Origin: Solimonas sp041659605
Lineage (GTDB): Bacteria > Pseudomonadota > Gammaproteobacteria > Nevskiales > Nevskiaceae
Direction of reading: 5' to 3'
NCBI GenBank assembly: GCA_041659605.1
Contig: JBAZXW010000017.1
Location: 1 to 64,000, forward strand
DNA length: 64,000 bases
The notes beneath the pieces were generated by a model, which saw nothing but the letters and a program-made list of their open reading frames with translations, made no database searches and was not told the origin of the DNA. Position numbers and translations under genes: made by a program. Below are positions 24,098 through 33,966 of the stretch, piece by piece; position 1 is the stretch's first letter, and every line of letters starts with the position of its first letter.

Positions 24098-26884
24098 ATG
24101 GACAAGACTTACGACCCCAAGAGCATCGAAGCACGCTGGTGTGCGACCTGGGAACAAGGCGGCTACTACACGCCGGAGACCGTCGCGCAGCTCAAGGGCG
24201 TCGACCGCAAGTCGCTGCCGCCCTACTGCATCATGATCCCGCCGCCGAACGTCACCGGCACGCTGCACATGGGCCACGCCTTCCAGCACGCGGTGATGGA
24301 CGCGCTGACGCGCTACCAGCGCATGCGCGGCTGCGACACGCTGTGGCTGCCCGGCACCGATCACGCCGGCATCGCCACGCAGATGGTCGTCGAACGCCAG
24401 CTCGCCGCGCAGGGCATCAAGCGCACCGACCTGGGCCGCGAGAAGTTCCTGGAGAAGGTCTGGGAATGGAAGGAGTACTCTGGCGGCACGATCACCAACC
24501 AGATGCGCCGCATGGGCAACTCGGTCGACTGGACGCGCGAGCGTTTCACGATGGACGAGATGCTCAACAAGGCGGTCACCGAAGAGTTCGTGCGCCTGTA
24601 CGAGCAGGGCCTGATCTATCGCGGCAAGCGCCTGGTGAACTGGGACCCGGTGCTGCTCACCGCGATCTCGGACCTGGAAGTCGAGAGCCACGAAGAGAAC
24701 GGCAAGCTTTGGCACTTCCGCTACCCCCTGACGGATGGTAGCGGGCATCTGGTCGTCGCGACGACTCGCCCCGAGACCATGCTCGGCGACACTGCGGTGG
24801 CCGTGCACCCGGAAGACGAGCGTTACCGGCACCTGATCGGCAAAACGGTGAAGCTGCCGCTGTGCGATCGCGAGATACCGGTCATCGGCGACACCTACGT
24901 CGATCGCGAATTCGGCACCGGTGTCGTCAAGATCACGCCGGCGCACGACTTCAACGACTACGCCGTCGGCCAGCGCCACGGCCTGTCGGTCCTCAACGTC
25001 TTCACGCCGACCGCGCACATCAACGATGACGCGCCCAAGGCCTATCGCGGCATGGATCGCTACGACGCACGCAAGCGCATCGTCGAGGATCTGGAGAAGC
25101 TCGGGCTGGTCGACAAGATCCAGGACCACAAGCTGATGGTGCCACGTGGCGACCGTACCGGCGTCGTGCTTGAACCGTTCCTGACCGACCAGTGGTTCGT
25201 GAACATGAAGGTGCTGGCCGAGCGCGCGCTCGACGCCGTGCGCGACGGCCGCATGCGCTTCGTGCCGGAGAACTGGGTCAACACCTACAACCAGTGGCTG
25301 ACCAACATCCAGGACTGGTGCATCTCGCGCAACCTGTGGTGGGGCCATCGCATCCCGGCCTGGTACGACGCCGAGGGCAAGCACTACGTCGGTCGCAGCG
25401 AAGCCGAGGTCCGTGCGACGTACAAGCTCGCGGACGGCGTGAAGCTGACGCAGGACGAGGACAGCTTCGATACCTGGTTCTCGTCGGCCCTGTGGCCGTT
25501 CTCGACGCTGGGCTGGCCCGAGCAGACCGAGGACCTGGCGCGCTTCTATCCCAGTTCGGTGCTGGTCACCGGCTTCGACATCATCTTCTTCTGGGTCGCG
25601 CGCATGGCCATGATGGGCCTGCACTTCCTCGGCGACGTGCCGTTCCGCGAGGTGTACATCACCGGCCTGGTGCGCGACGCCGAAGGCAACAAGATGTCGA
25701 AGTCCAAGGGCAATGTCCTCGACCCGCTGGACCTGGTCGACGGCATCAGTCTCGATGACCTGGTGCAGAAGCGCATCACCGGCCTGATGCAGCCGCAGAT
25801 GGCGGCCAAGATCGAGGCGGCGACGCGGCGTCAGTATCCGGCCGGCATCGAGCCGGTCGGCGTCGACGCGCTGCGCTTCACCTTCCTCGCGCTCGCTTCG
25901 ACCGGCCGCGACATCCGCTTCGACGCCAGCCGCGCCTCCGGCTACCGCAACTTCTGCAACAAGATCTGGAACGCCGCGCGCTTCGTGCTGATGCAGTGCG
26001 AGAACAAGGACTGCGGGCAGGACGGCGGCGCCGTCGAGCTGTCTGTCGCGGACCGCTGGATCATCTCGCGCCTGCAGCGCCTCGAAGCCGAGGCGGCCGA
26101 GCACTTCCGCAACTACCGCTTCGACCTGCTGGCGCAGGCGCTGTACCAGTTCGCCTGGAACGAGTACTGCGACTGGTACCTGGAACTGTCGAAGCCGGCG
26201 CTGCAACAGGGTGGCGAAGCCGCGCAGCGCGGCACGCGCCGCACGCTGGTGCGTGTGCTCGAAACCACGCTGCGGCTGTTGCATCCGCTGATGCCCTTCA
26301 TCACCGAGGAGATCTGGCAGCGCGTCGCGCCGCTCGCTGGAAAGAAGGGGCCCAGCATCATGCTGCAGGACTACCCGGTCAGCGAGGCGACGAAGGTCGA
26401 CGAGGCCGCGGAAGCCGACATCGAATGGATGAAGAGCTTCATCCTCGGCGTGCGCCAGATCCGCGGCGAGATGGACATCGCCCCCGGCAAGCCGCTGCCG
26501 GTGCTGCTGCAGAACGCATCGCCGGCCGATCGCGACCGCCTGCAGCGCATGGCCGCCAGCATCCAGTTCCTCGCCCGCGTCGAAACGCCGCGCGTGCTCG
26601 CCGACGGCGAAGCTGCGCCGCAGTCGGCAACGGCCCTGCTCGGTGCGATGAACCTGCTGGTACCGATGGCCGGCCTGATCGACAAGGACGCCGAGCTGGC
26701 GCGCCTGGCCAAGCAGATCACCAAGCTCGAAGGCGACCTCGCCAAGACCGAGGCCCGCGTCGGCAACCCGAACTTCGGCAAGGCGCCGGAACACGTGCAG
26801 CAGCAGACCCGCGACCTCGCCGCCAAGCAGCGCCAGGATCTCGATGCGCTGCGCGCGCAGGAGGCGCGTATCCGCGGCCTCTGA
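24098..26884 (+). CDS. valS: valyl-tRNA synthetase
   Basis: Charges tRNA-Val and edits mischarged threonine. 928 residues, class I synthetase. The HIGH-type motif is HMGH at residues 57-60 (PPNVTGTLHMGHAF), the KMSKS loop is at 532-536, the editing domain lies between, and a C-terminal coiled coil starts around residue 860 (LARLAKQITKLEGDLAKTEAR). Normal length. The start at 24098 (MDKTYDPKSIEARW) matches the family; the 20 codons before it overlap the repeat. Convergent with the patatin-like gene 15 bp away. Confidence 0.98.
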   Translation: MDKTYDPKSIEARWCATWEQGGYYTPETVAQLKGVDRKSLPPYCIMIPPPNVTGTLHMGHAFQHAVMDALTRYQRMRGCDTLWLPGTDHAGIATQMVVERQLAAQGIKRTDLGREKFLEKVWEWKEYSGGTITNQMRRMGNSVDWTRERFTMDEMLNKAVTEEFVRLYEQGLIYRGKRLVNWDPVLLTAISDLEVESHEENGKLWHFRYPLTDGSGHLVVATTRPETMLGDTAVAVHPEDERYRHLIGKTVKLPLCDREIPVIGDTYVDREFGTGVVKITPAHDFNDYAVGQRHGLSVLNVFTPTAHINDDAPKAYRGMDRYDARKRIVEDLEKLGLVDKIQDHKLMVPRGDRTGVVLEPFLTDQWFVNMKVLAERALDAVRDGRMRFVPENWVNTYNQWLTNIQDWCISRNLWWGHRIPAWYDAEGKHYVGRSEAEVRATYKLADGVKLTQDEDSFDTWFSSALWPFSTLGWPEQTEDLARFYPSSVLVTGFDIIFFWVARMAMMGLHFLGDVPFREVYITGLVRDAEGNKMSKSKGNVLDPLDLVDGISLDDLVQKRITGLMQPQMAAKIEAATRRQYPAGIEPVGVDALRFTFLALASTGRDIRFDASRASGYRNFCNKIWNAARFVLMQCENKDCGQDGGAVELSVADRWIISRLQRLEAEAAEHFRNYRFDLLAQALYQFAWNEYCDWYLELSKPALQQGGEAAQRGTRRTLVRVLETTLRLLHPLMPFITEEIWQRVAPLAGKKGPSIMLQDYPVSEATKVDEAAEADIEWMKSFILGVRQIRGEMDIAPGKPLPVLLQNASPADRDRLQRMAASIQFLARVETPRVLADGEAAPQSATALLGAMNLLVPMAGLIDKDAELARLAKQITKLEGDLAKTEARVGNPNFGKAPEHVQQQTRDLAAKQRQDLDALRAQEARIRGL

Positions 26885-26899
26885 ACCGCGGCAACGATC

Positions 26900-28390
26900 T
26901 CAGCGGGCGCGAACCACGCGGAGCTCCGGCTTGCCGCCGGGACGTGCAGCGGCAGGGCGCGCGCCGGCTCCGTTCTCGAGATACTCGACGCAGTCGTTGA
27001 GTGTCTGGCTGATCAGCGTCTGGTTGCGGATCATCTCCATGCGCGGCCAGGTCGCGCGCTCGCCTTCTAGCATGAAGCGGGTGACCGACTCCATCGTCGG
27101 ATTGACGGTGACGTTGGCGTACCGCCACAGGCTGACCTCGGGCAGGATGTTGATGTTGCCGCGGTACTCCTGGTCGAGAATCGACGATGACATGTCGAGC
27201 GCACGCCGCAGCCCGCCTGTCGGCAGGTTGTGACGTGCCAGATCGATCAGGCTCTTGGCTTGGCCGCTGATCGTCGAGTACGCGTAGTTGCGCGCCGCGT
27301 GCAGGATGCCGCCGTGTCCGGGCTCGCGCCGGGACACGAACGGCAGCACGTGCGGGTTGGTCTGGCTGACGATGAAGTGGTTGACGTTGTGCAGACGGCG
27401 CATGCGCAGGATTGGCAGGTCCGACTTCAGCGAACCGTCGTTCCAGCGCAGCAGCGGCATGTACGGCACACGCTCGCCGCGCTCGTCCTGCGTCATCAGC
27501 ATCACCGGCGGGAACAGCACCGGCACCGCGCAGGACGCCAGCACCGCTTCATGCAGGTACAGATAGGGGAAGGTCAGATAGTTCAGCAGCCGTGGCGGCT
27601 GGTTCACCCCCGCCGGCGACACCGTGATGTTGATACCGCGCCCCGAGCGACGGTGCGCTTCCTCGAAGGTCAGGTCGGGCACGTTGGCCGCAATCGCCTT
27701 GCGCAGCTGTGCCTGATCGGCGATCGCGCGGTTCCGCAGAATCTCGCGCCACGGCAGGATGCGCCAGAAGTGGTAGTAGGCCGCTTCCGGATCGAGCAGC
27801 TGCTCGATCTCGTCCGGCGCGCGCGTACCGACGATCGCGCTGACGATCGAGCCGGCACTCGACCCGGACATGATCGACGGCACGAGGCCTTCGCGGAACA
27901 GTGCCTTGACCACGCCAACGTGGAACAGGCCCAGCGTCGCGCCACCCGACAGCATCAGCGCGGACCGGCCGTAGCTCTGCGCCACTTCGCCGAAAAACTT
28001 GAGCTTGGCCGCGTGCGGAAACTCGGGCGCATCGAGATCGCGCAGGTATTCGAGCGCCGACGCAATTTCGCCGATGTAGTCATGCACCAGCTTCTTCGTG
28101 CCGACCCGCGCATAGTCGTACAGCTGCGGATTGCCGGTGTTGCCGAGGTTCCAGTGCAGCCCCTGGCGCAGGTGATGCACCAGTTTGCCGATCTGCTTTT
28201 CCTCCCGGTACTGGCGAATCTGGCGCAAGCGCGCGCGCACCAGGCGCCAGTCGTAATGCTCGGAAGTGTCGTCGAGCCGCCATTCATCGAGACCCTCGAG
28301 GTGATCCAGCGCCTCGGCCGCCTCGCGCCAGGACGCGTAGTCCTTGGCGTGGTGCAATTCCTTGCTCAGCTCGCGTTGCCTGGGGTCCAC
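26900..28390 (-). CDS. patatin-like phospholipase with DUF3336 N-terminal domain
   Basis: About 496 residues. The N-terminal ~130 residues (SKELHHAKDYASWREAAEALDHLEGLDEW and GLHWNLGNTGNPQLY) are the DUF3336-type region found in TGL3/4/5-like triacylglycerol lipases. The patatin domain follows: oxyanion GGATLGLFH, nucleophile elbow SGSSAGS (GxSxG type) and the catalytic Asp in WNDGSLKSDLP. Probably a lipid acyl hydrolase. I set the start at the GTG 28390 because GAGG lies 5 nt upstream; the frame stays open to 28477 but those extra residues are Arg-rich and unlike the family. Convergent with valS. Confidence 0.88.
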   Translation of the reverse strand: MDPRQRELSKELHHAKDYASWREAAEALDHLEGLDEWRLDDTSEHYDWRLVRARLRQIRQYREEKQIGKLVHHLRQGLHWNLGNTGNPQLYDYARVGTKKLVHDYIGEIASALEYLRDLDAPEFPHAAKLKFFGEVAQSYGRSALMLSGGATLGLFHVGVVKALFREGLVPSIMSGSSAGSIVSAIVGTRAPDEIEQLLDPEAAYYHFWRILPWREILRNRAIADQAQLRKAIAANVPDLTFEEAHRRSGRGINITVSPAGVNQPPRLLNYLTFPYLYLHEAVLASCAVPVLFPPVMLMTQDERGERVPYMPLLRWNDGSLKSDLPILRMRRLHNVNHFIVSQTNPHVLPFVSRREPGHGGILHAARNYAYSTISGQAKSLIDLARHNLPTGGLRRALDMSSSILDQEYRGNINILPEVSLWRYANVTVNPTMESVTRFMLEGERATWPRMEMIRNQTLISQTLNDCVEYLENGAGARPAAARPGGKPELRVVRAR

Positions 28391-28607
28391 GAATTCCTCA
28401 GAAATGACTTGAACACCCGGTATGTTGCGGCGCCATAACCGACACCGCAACCGCAAAATCCGCTGCTGCCGGCTCACTGGACCCCGTCAAGCCTACCGCC
28501 CGTCCGCCGCGCACGCCGGCGCGCACCCCCGCTGCGGACCAAGCGGACGGACATTTTCCAGGCGATTCAATACACTGCTGCGCTCACCCCTCCGCACGCG
28601 CCCGCAC

Positions 28608-29519
28608 ATGGACCTGCCGCTGCATCAAGCGCTGGAACGCCTCAACACCATCATCCTCGGCAAGCCGGCGCAGATGCGCCTGGCGATGGCCTGCCTGCTG
28701 GCTCGAGGTCATTTGCTCATCGAGGACATTCCCGGCGTCGGCAAGACCACGCTGGCGCTGGCGCTGGCCAAGGTGCTCGGTCTGGAATTCCAACGCGTGC
28801 AGTTCACCTCGGATCTGCTGCCGGCCGATATCCTCGGCGTGTCCGTCTATGAGTCGCGCGAGGGCGGCTTCCGCTTCCATCCGGGGCCGATCTTCGCGCA
28901 GCTGGTCCTCGCCGACGAAGTGAACCGGGCCAGCCCGAAGACGCAGTCCGCACTGCTGGAAGCGATGGAGGAGCGGCAGGTCACGATCGAAGGCGCGACG
29001 CGCCGCCTGCCCGATCCGTTCTTCGTCATCGCGACGCAGAACCCGACCGAGCAGATCGGCACCTTTCCGCTGCCGGAATCGCAGCTCGACCGCTTCCTGA
29101 TGCGCATCTCGCTGGGCTATCCGCCGCCCGAAGCGGAGCGCGCGCTGCTGCAGGAGCGCGAGCGTCGCAGCCTGCTGGAAGAACTCACCCCAGTGCTGAC
29201 GCCGGCCGAATTGATCACGCTGCAGGGGCAGGTCCAGCAGATTCGCACCGCACCGGCACTGGTCGACTACCTGATGGCGCTGATTCAGCGCACACGCGAG
29301 CTGCCGGGGCTGCGTACGGGCCTGTCACCGCGCGCCGGCCTTGCCCTGCGCCGCGCCGCGCAAGCCTGGGCGCTGATCGAGGGTCGCAGCGGTGTGATCC
29401 CAGAGGACGTGCAGGCGGTGTTCGTGTCGGTCGTCAATCACCGCCTACTCGCCGCTGCAGAACGTGAAGGCGGAGCGCTGACCGCCGAGGAAATCCTCGC
29501 GCAGGTCGCCATTCCCTGA
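28608..29519 (+). CDS. MoxR-family AAA+ ATPase
   Basis: 303 residues. Walker A is EDIPGVGKTTLA (about residues 38-49), Walker B is LADEVNRASPK, sensor 1 is VIATQNPTEQ, and FPLPESQLDRFLM is a family hallmark. MoxR ATPases act as chaperones assembling or activating cofactor proteins or membrane complexes. The start ATG 28608 matches the family. It is followed by DUF58 and transglutaminase genes, the classic moxR triad, probably an operon (14-nt gap, then overlap). The 217 bp upstream, between this gene and the divergent patatin gene, show no further gene. Confidence 0.93.
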   Translation: MDLPLHQALERLNTIILGKPAQMRLAMACLLARGHLLIEDIPGVGKTTLALALAKVLGLEFQRVQFTSDLLPADILGVSVYESREGGFRFHPGPIFAQLVLADEVNRASPKTQSALLEAMEERQVTIEGATRRLPDPFFVIATQNPTEQIGTFPLPESQLDRFLMRISLGYPPPEAERALLQERERRSLLEELTPVLTPAELITLQGQVQQIRTAPALVDYLMALIQRTRELPGLRTGLSPRAGLALRRAAQAWALIEGRSGVIPEDVQAVFVSVVNHRLLAAAEREGGALTAEEILAQVAIP

Positions 29520-29533
29520 GCGCGCCCGAGCAC

Positions 29534-30532
29534 ATGCGCTTCTGGCTGATTTTCAAGATCCTGCTGCATCCGATCCGCTATGCGCAGGACCGCATCGACG
29601 CCTGGGTCATGGCTCGGGTGAAACGACAAGCCGGTCCGATCATGATCGGACGCAACCGCGTCTACATCTTGCCGACGCGCTTTGGTTACTTCTTCGCCTT
29701 CATGCTGCTGATCATGCTGCTGGGGGCGATGAACTACTCCAACAGCATGGCCTTCCTGCTGACCTTCCTGCTTGCCGGCATCGGGCTGGTATGCATGCAT
29801 CACACGCACGCCAACCTTGCACACCTGCAGCTGCGCGCCGGCGCCAGCGAGCCCGTGTTCGCCGGCGAGACGGCCCACTTCGAAGTGCGCGTCGACAACC
29901 CGGCCACGCATCCGCGCTACTCGCTGGCCTTGAGCTGGCCCAAGGAGGAGGCGCGGGCCCGCCCGGGCGATGTCGGCGCGCGCGATTCGACGGTGCTGAT
30001 GCTGTCGCTGCCGGCGACGCGGCGCGGCTGGCTGCCGGCGCGCGTCTTCAGCCTGTCCACTGAGTATCCGCTGGGCCTGTTCCACGCGTGGACCTGGGCC
30101 GAGCTGGAGATGAACTGTCTGGTATTTCCACTGCCATCCGCCGGCGGCGGCGCGCCGCCGGCGAATTTGGGGCACGGCGGCCTGGCGAGCAGCGAGCGCA
30201 GCGGCCAGGACGAATTCGCGGGCCTGCGCAGCTACCGGCGCGGCGACGCGCCGCGCTCGATTCACTGGAAGAGCTTTCCCAAACTGCAGCGGCCGATGGT
30301 CAAGCAGTTCGCGGACACGCTCGAACAGGAACTGTGGCTGGACTGGTCGTCGCTGGCGCACCTGGACATCGAGGCGCGACTGTCGCAGCTGACCCGCTGG
30401 GCGCTCGATGCGGAAGCCGGCAAACGCGCTTACGGGCTGCGCATGCCGGGGACGGTCATTGCACCCGGGCGTGGCGACGCACACCGCTTCCGCTGCCTCA
30501 AGGCGCTGGCGCTCCATGAGGTGGCGCCTTGA
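29534..30532 (+). CDS. DUF58-domain membrane protein
   Basis: 332 residues. Two adjacent membrane segments (about 52-70 and 72-92: FGYFFAFMLLIMLLGAMNY, MAFLLTFLLAGIGLVCM) precede an extracytoplasmic-type beta domain. The DUF58 signature RSYRRGDAPRSIHWK follows near residue 235. DUF58 proteins are von Willebrand-A-like partners of MoxR ATPases; their substrate is unknown. Its stop overlaps the next start (TTGA), so the pair is translationally coupled. Confidence 0.9.
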   Translation: MRFWLIFKILLHPIRYAQDRIDAWVMARVKRQAGPIMIGRNRVYILPTRFGYFFAFMLLIMLLGAMNYSNSMAFLLTFLLAGIGLVCMHHTHANLAHLQLRAGASEPVFAGETAHFEVRVDNPATHPRYSLALSWPKEEARARPGDVGARDSTVLMLSLPATRRGWLPARVFSLSTEYPLGLFHAWTWAELEMNCLVFPLPSAGGGAPPANLGHGGLASSERSGQDEFAGLRSYRRGDAPRSIHWKSFPKLQRPMVKQFADTLEQELWLDWSSLAHLDIEARLSQLTRWALDAEAGKRAYGLRMPGTVIAPGRGDAHRFRCLKALALHEVAP

Positions 30533-32499
30533 AGGAGTATCTGCCGCTGACGACCCTGCTGCGCCTGCTCGCCGTGCTGGTGCTGGCGCTGTCGCCGCAC
30601 GTCGTGCGCCTGCCCCTGTGGGAGAGCGCGGTCATCGCCGCGCTGATCGCGTGGCGCGGGCTTGCGGCCTACAAGCAATGGCGCATGCCGCCGACGTGGG
30701 TGAAATTGATCGCGACCCTGCTCGCGTTCGGCGCCGTGATGGCGAGTTTCGGTCGCATCTCGGGCCTCAACGGCGGCACCGGCCTGCTGTGCGCAATGGC
30801 GGCGCTCAAGCTGCTCGAATTCAGGACGCGACGCGACGTCATGGTGATGGTGTTCCTGCTGTACTTCATGCTGGTCACGCATTTCCTTTTCTCGCAGGAG
30901 ATCTGGACGGTTGTCTATCTGCTCGGCTGCGTCACCGCAATCACCGCGCTGCTGATCGAAGTCCAGCACCTGGGCGCACTGGCGCCGCGGCAGACGCTGC
31001 GCAAGAGCGGCACGATGGTGCTGCAAGCCCTGCCGCTGATGGTGCTGATGTTCGTGCTGTTCCCGCGCATTCCCGGCCCCTTGTGGGGCCTGCCGTCCGA
31101 CGCCGGCGCGGGACGCAGCGGCCTGTCCGAGAAGATGTCCCCCGGCGACATCGCCAGCCTGATCAAGTCCGACGAAGTCGCATTCCGTGTGACGTTCGTC
31201 GGTCGCGTACCGCCGCCTGCCGCGCGTTACTGGCGTGGTCCGCCGTTCGACCATTTCGACGGCCACACCTGGGAAGAAGGATACGCGCAGCTGCGCGCCG
31301 ATGAGCCGCCTGTCCTCGAACCGCTCGGCAACGCGGTGCGCTACGAAATCACACTCGAACCGCATAGATCCCGCTGGCTGTTCGCTCTGGACATGCCCGA
31401 TGCCAGCAGCGTGCCGCCCGACGCCTTTGTTGCCCGCGAAGGCCACCTGCTGGCAAACCAGGCTGTCACCGAGCGTCGACGCTACGACCTGCAGTCCTAC
31501 ACGAACTATCTGCTCGTCCCTGCGCTGACCGAACGTAACCGCACCCGCTATCTACGACTGCCGCGTGGCTTCAATCCACGCACCATAGAACTGGCCGACC
31601 AGCTGCGAAGCAAGTCCATGGACGACGCCGACATCGTGCAGTCGGTGCTGCAGATGTTCCGCAAACAGAACTTCGTTTACACACTGGATCCGCCACCACT
31701 CGGACGCGACAGCGTTGACGATTTCCTGTTCGAGACGCGACGCGGATTCTGTGAACATTACGCCAGCGCATTCACCGTGCTGATGCGAGCTGCAAACATT
31801 CCGGCGCGAGTCGTGACCGGCTATCAGGGAGGACAGCGCAATGAGATTGGCGACTACTACGTCGTGCGGCAATCCGACGCGCACGCCTGGTCCGAGGTTT
31901 GGCTGGAAAGTCACGGCTGGGTGCGCATTGATCCCACTGCGGCGATCGCTCCGCAACGCATCGAGCAGAACCTGGAAGCCGCGCTCGGCATTGCCGAGGG
32001 TCTGCCCGGCTATCTCTCCGCACGAGGCCGCCTGCGCTTCTACTTCGAGGCCCGGTGGGACTGGCTCAACGCCAAGTGGAACGGCCTGGTGCTCGCCTAC
32101 GGCCCCGAGCTGCAGCAGGAGTTCCTCAGCCGCTTTGGCCTGGGCGAGCTGCGGCAGATGATCCTCGCGCTGACCATCGGCGGCACCGGCCTGCTCGCCC
32201 TCTTCGGCCTGTTCACGCTCCGGCAATTCGCGCCCGCGCGCGTCGACGACCCCGCGCTGCAGCAATGGCAGCGAATGACACGGCAGCTGGCGAAGCTCGG
32301 TTACGTGCAGCGCCCCGACGAAGGACCGCTCGACTATGCACAACACGTCGGCGCGCTGCGCCCCGAGTGGGCGGAAGCCGTCGCCCAGGTCGCACGCCTG
32401 TACGTGCGCAGCCGCTATCTGCATGCTCCGGACAGCGCGCGCCAGGACGAGCTGACACGGGCCGTGCGTGCGTTCTCGCGCCGCGCGCGCCGCTCATAG
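30529..32499 (+). CDS. tgpA: TgpA-like transglutaminase membrane protein
   Basis: 656 residues. About residues 1-170 hold several membrane segments (DUF3488 region). A periplasmic transglutaminase-like domain follows with Cys in RRGFCEHYASAF, His in SDAHAWSEVW and Asp in VRIDPTAAI, a complete Cys-His-Asp triad. Another membrane segment lies near residue 545 (LALTIGGTGLLALFGLF) before a DUF4129-type tail. The Pseudomonas homologue TgpA is essential there. The start is a TTG (30529) overlapping the DUF58 stop, with GAGGTGG upstream; unusual but consistent with the coupling. Its 3' end overlaps the convergent kynA by 6 nt. Confidence 0.92.
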   Translation: MKEYLPLTTLLRLLAVLVLALSPHVVRLPLWESAVIAALIAWRGLAAYKQWRMPPTWVKLIATLLAFGAVMASFGRISGLNGGTGLLCAMAALKLLEFRTRRDVMVMVFLLYFMLVTHFLFSQEIWTVVYLLGCVTAITALLIEVQHLGALAPRQTLRKSGTMVLQALPLMVLMFVLFPRIPGPLWGLPSDAGAGRSGLSEKMSPGDIASLIKSDEVAFRVTFVGRVPPPAARYWRGPPFDHFDGHTWEEGYAQLRADEPPVLEPLGNAVRYEITLEPHRSRWLFALDMPDASSVPPDAFVAREGHLLANQAVTERRRYDLQSYTNYLLVPALTERNRTRYLRLPRGFNPRTIELADQLRSKSMDDADIVQSVLQMFRKQNFVYTLDPPPLGRDSVDDFLFETRRGFCEHYASAFTVLMRAANIPARVVTGYQGGQRNEIGDYYVVRQSDAHAWSEVWLESHGWVRIDPTAAIAPQRIEQNLEAALGIAEGLPGYLSARGRLRFYFEARWDWLNAKWNGLVLAYGPELQQEFLSRFGLGELRQMILALTIGGTGLLALFGLFTLRQFAPARVDDPALQQWQRMTRQLAKLGYVQRPDEGPLDYAQHVGALRPEWAEAVAQVARLYVRSRYLHAPDSARQDELTRAVRAFSRRARRS

Positions 32500-33291
32500 C
32501 TGAGAGCGAATCGCCCACAGGTCCGGGAACAGCGGACGGAACAGCGTGCCGCGCAAATAGGCGGCGCCGGCGGAACCCCCGGTGCCCGGCTTGACGCCGA
32601 TCGTGCGTTCGACCATGCGCGCGTGCCGGTAGCGCCATTCCTGCAGACCTTCGTCGAGATCGAGCAGGCGCTCACAGACCTGGGCGACGAATCCGCCGCC
32701 GCGGTAGATCGCGACCAGCAGTGCCTGCACGTCCGTGGAGCCTTCGTAGGCCGTGGTCACGTCACGCCGCAACAGCGCCGCCGGCACGGCGCAGCCCTGC
32801 GTCGCCAGGTAGCGCAGGAAATGATCATAGAGTGCCGGTGCCGAACGGGCCTGCTCCAGCAACAGGCGTCCGCGCGAGCCTTGCGGATGCTGATCGAGCA
32901 CGCCTTCGCGCTTGTAGCCGAGACGGAACTCGAGCGCGCGGAACTGCGCCGACTGGAAACCACTCGACGCCTCCAGGCGGGCACGGAACGCGTTGAACGA
33001 CAGCGGCGTCATCGTCTCCAGGATGTCGACCTGCGCCACCAGCGTCTTGAGTATCGTCAGCATGCGCTTGAACGTCGCCAGCGCGGCATCGGTCCTGCCA
33101 TCGTCCAGTGCCGGCATCAGCGCATCGAGCTCGTGCAGCAGTTGCTTGAACCAGAGCTCGTAGACCTGATGGATAATGATGAAGAGGGTCTCGTCGTGCT
33201 CCGGACCATCGGAGCGCGGCGACTGCAGAGACAGTAGCTCGTCGATGCGCAGATAAGAACTGTAGGTGAGCGGTTTGGGCAGCGTTTCCAT
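32494..33291 (-). CDS. kynA: tryptophan 2,3-dioxygenase
   Basis: Heme enzyme opening the indole ring of tryptophan to N-formylkynurenine, first step of the kynurenine pathway. 265 residues. Active-site features are FIIIHQVYELWFKQ with the distal His (residue 41), RALEFRLGY, and the proximal heme His in EWRYRHARMVERTIG (about residue 223) followed by the substrate-carboxylate loop GTGGS. No kynB or kynU is adjacent in the window. Divergent from the acyltransferase gene with 32 bp between starts. Confidence 0.95.
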   Translation of the reverse strand: METLPKPLTYSSYLRIDELLSLQSPRSDGPEHDETLFIIIHQVYELWFKQLLHELDALMPALDDGRTDAALATFKRMLTILKTLVAQVDILETMTPLSFNAFRARLEASSGFQSAQFRALEFRLGYKREGVLDQHPQGSRGRLLLEQARSAPALYDHFLRYLATQGCAVPAALLRRDVTTAYEGSTDVQALLVAIYRGGGFVAQVCERLLDLDEGLQEWRYRHARMVERTIGVKPGTGGSAGAAYLRGTLFRPLFPDLWAIRSQL

Positions 33292-33323
33292 GCCAGCGCG
33301 CCGGAGGAGAATGAAGCAGCATT

Positions 33324-33926
33324 ATGAGTGACCGTATCGAAATCGGCCCGTCCGTTCCGCGCCGCACCAGCCGCTTCCTCTACTGCCTGGGCAGCACGGT
33401 CCTGCGCCTGGCCGGATGGCGGCTCGACGTGCGCCTGCCCGATCTGCCGCGCATGGTGTTGATCGCGGCGCCGCACACGTCGAACTGGGACTTCGTCCTG
33501 GGCATGGCCGCAGTGCTGAAGATCCAGGTGGACCTGCACTGGTACGCCAAGCACACGCTGTTCGAGACAGCGCTCAGCCCGCTGTTCCGCTGGCTCGGCG
33601 GGCTGCCGGTGGACCGCAGTGCGGCCGGCGGCGTGGTCCACCAGACCGCGCGGGCGTTCAAGGAGCGCGACCAGCTGGTCATCGCGCTGGCGCCTGAAGG
33701 CACGCGGTCGCGACGTACGCAGTGGAAGCGCGGGTTCTATCACATGGCCGAGGCGGCCGAGGTGCCGGTCGTGGCCGCCTATATCGACTACGGTCGCAAG
33801 GAAATCGGCATCGGCCCGACCTTCACGCCGAGCGGCGACTGGAACCGCGACATGAAGCCGGTGTTCGAGTTCTACCGCGGCATCAAAGCGAAGCATCCGC
33901 AGAACTTCGCGGTGGAGGAGTTGTAG
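33324..33926 (+). CDS. PlsC-like acyltransferase
   Basis: 200 residues. The acyltransferase HX4D motif is HTSNWD (PHTSNWDFVLG, about residue 50), and the glycerophosphate-binding block is APEGTRSR (about residue 115). The middle (LGGLPVDR) and Tyr-rich C-terminal end fit small 1-acyl-glycerol-3-phosphate acyltransferase-like proteins, but the acyl acceptor is not certain. One possible membrane-associating segment lies at 20-50. Its stop codon lies inside a palindromic repeat shared with the convergent transporter gene. Confidence 0.88.
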   Translation: MSDRIEIGPSVPRRTSRFLYCLGSTVLRLAGWRLDVRLPDLPRMVLIAAPHTSNWDFVLGMAAVLKIQVDLHWYAKHTLFETALSPLFRWLGGLPVDRSAAGGVVHQTARAFKERDQLVIALAPEGTRSRRTQWKRGFYHMAEAAEVPVVAAYIDYGRKEIGIGPTFTPSGDWNRDMKPVFEFYRGIKAKHPQNFAVEEL

Positions 33927-33966
33927 GGCGGGCCGCGCCCGCCGCCGGCGGCCACGGGCCGCCCTA
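33923..33966. repeat. GTAGGGCGGGCC palindromic repeat holding two stop codons
   Basis: GTAGGGCGGGCC (33923-33934) faces GGGCCGCCCTAC (33955-33966), with one base missing in the right arm. The TAG stops of both convergent genes are the TAG/CTA at its tips. Likely a bidirectional transcript end as well as a dispersed repeat. Confidence 0.7.

Noticed and set aside
24059..26794. Minus-strand frame of ~910 codons opposite valS
   Set aside because: Antisense frame made by high GC; no recognisable domain, and valS is complete on the plus strand.
28391..28477. Longer N terminus for the patatin-like protein
   Set aside because: The extra residues are Arg-rich and unlike the family, and a GTG with a good ribosome site at 28390 fits better.
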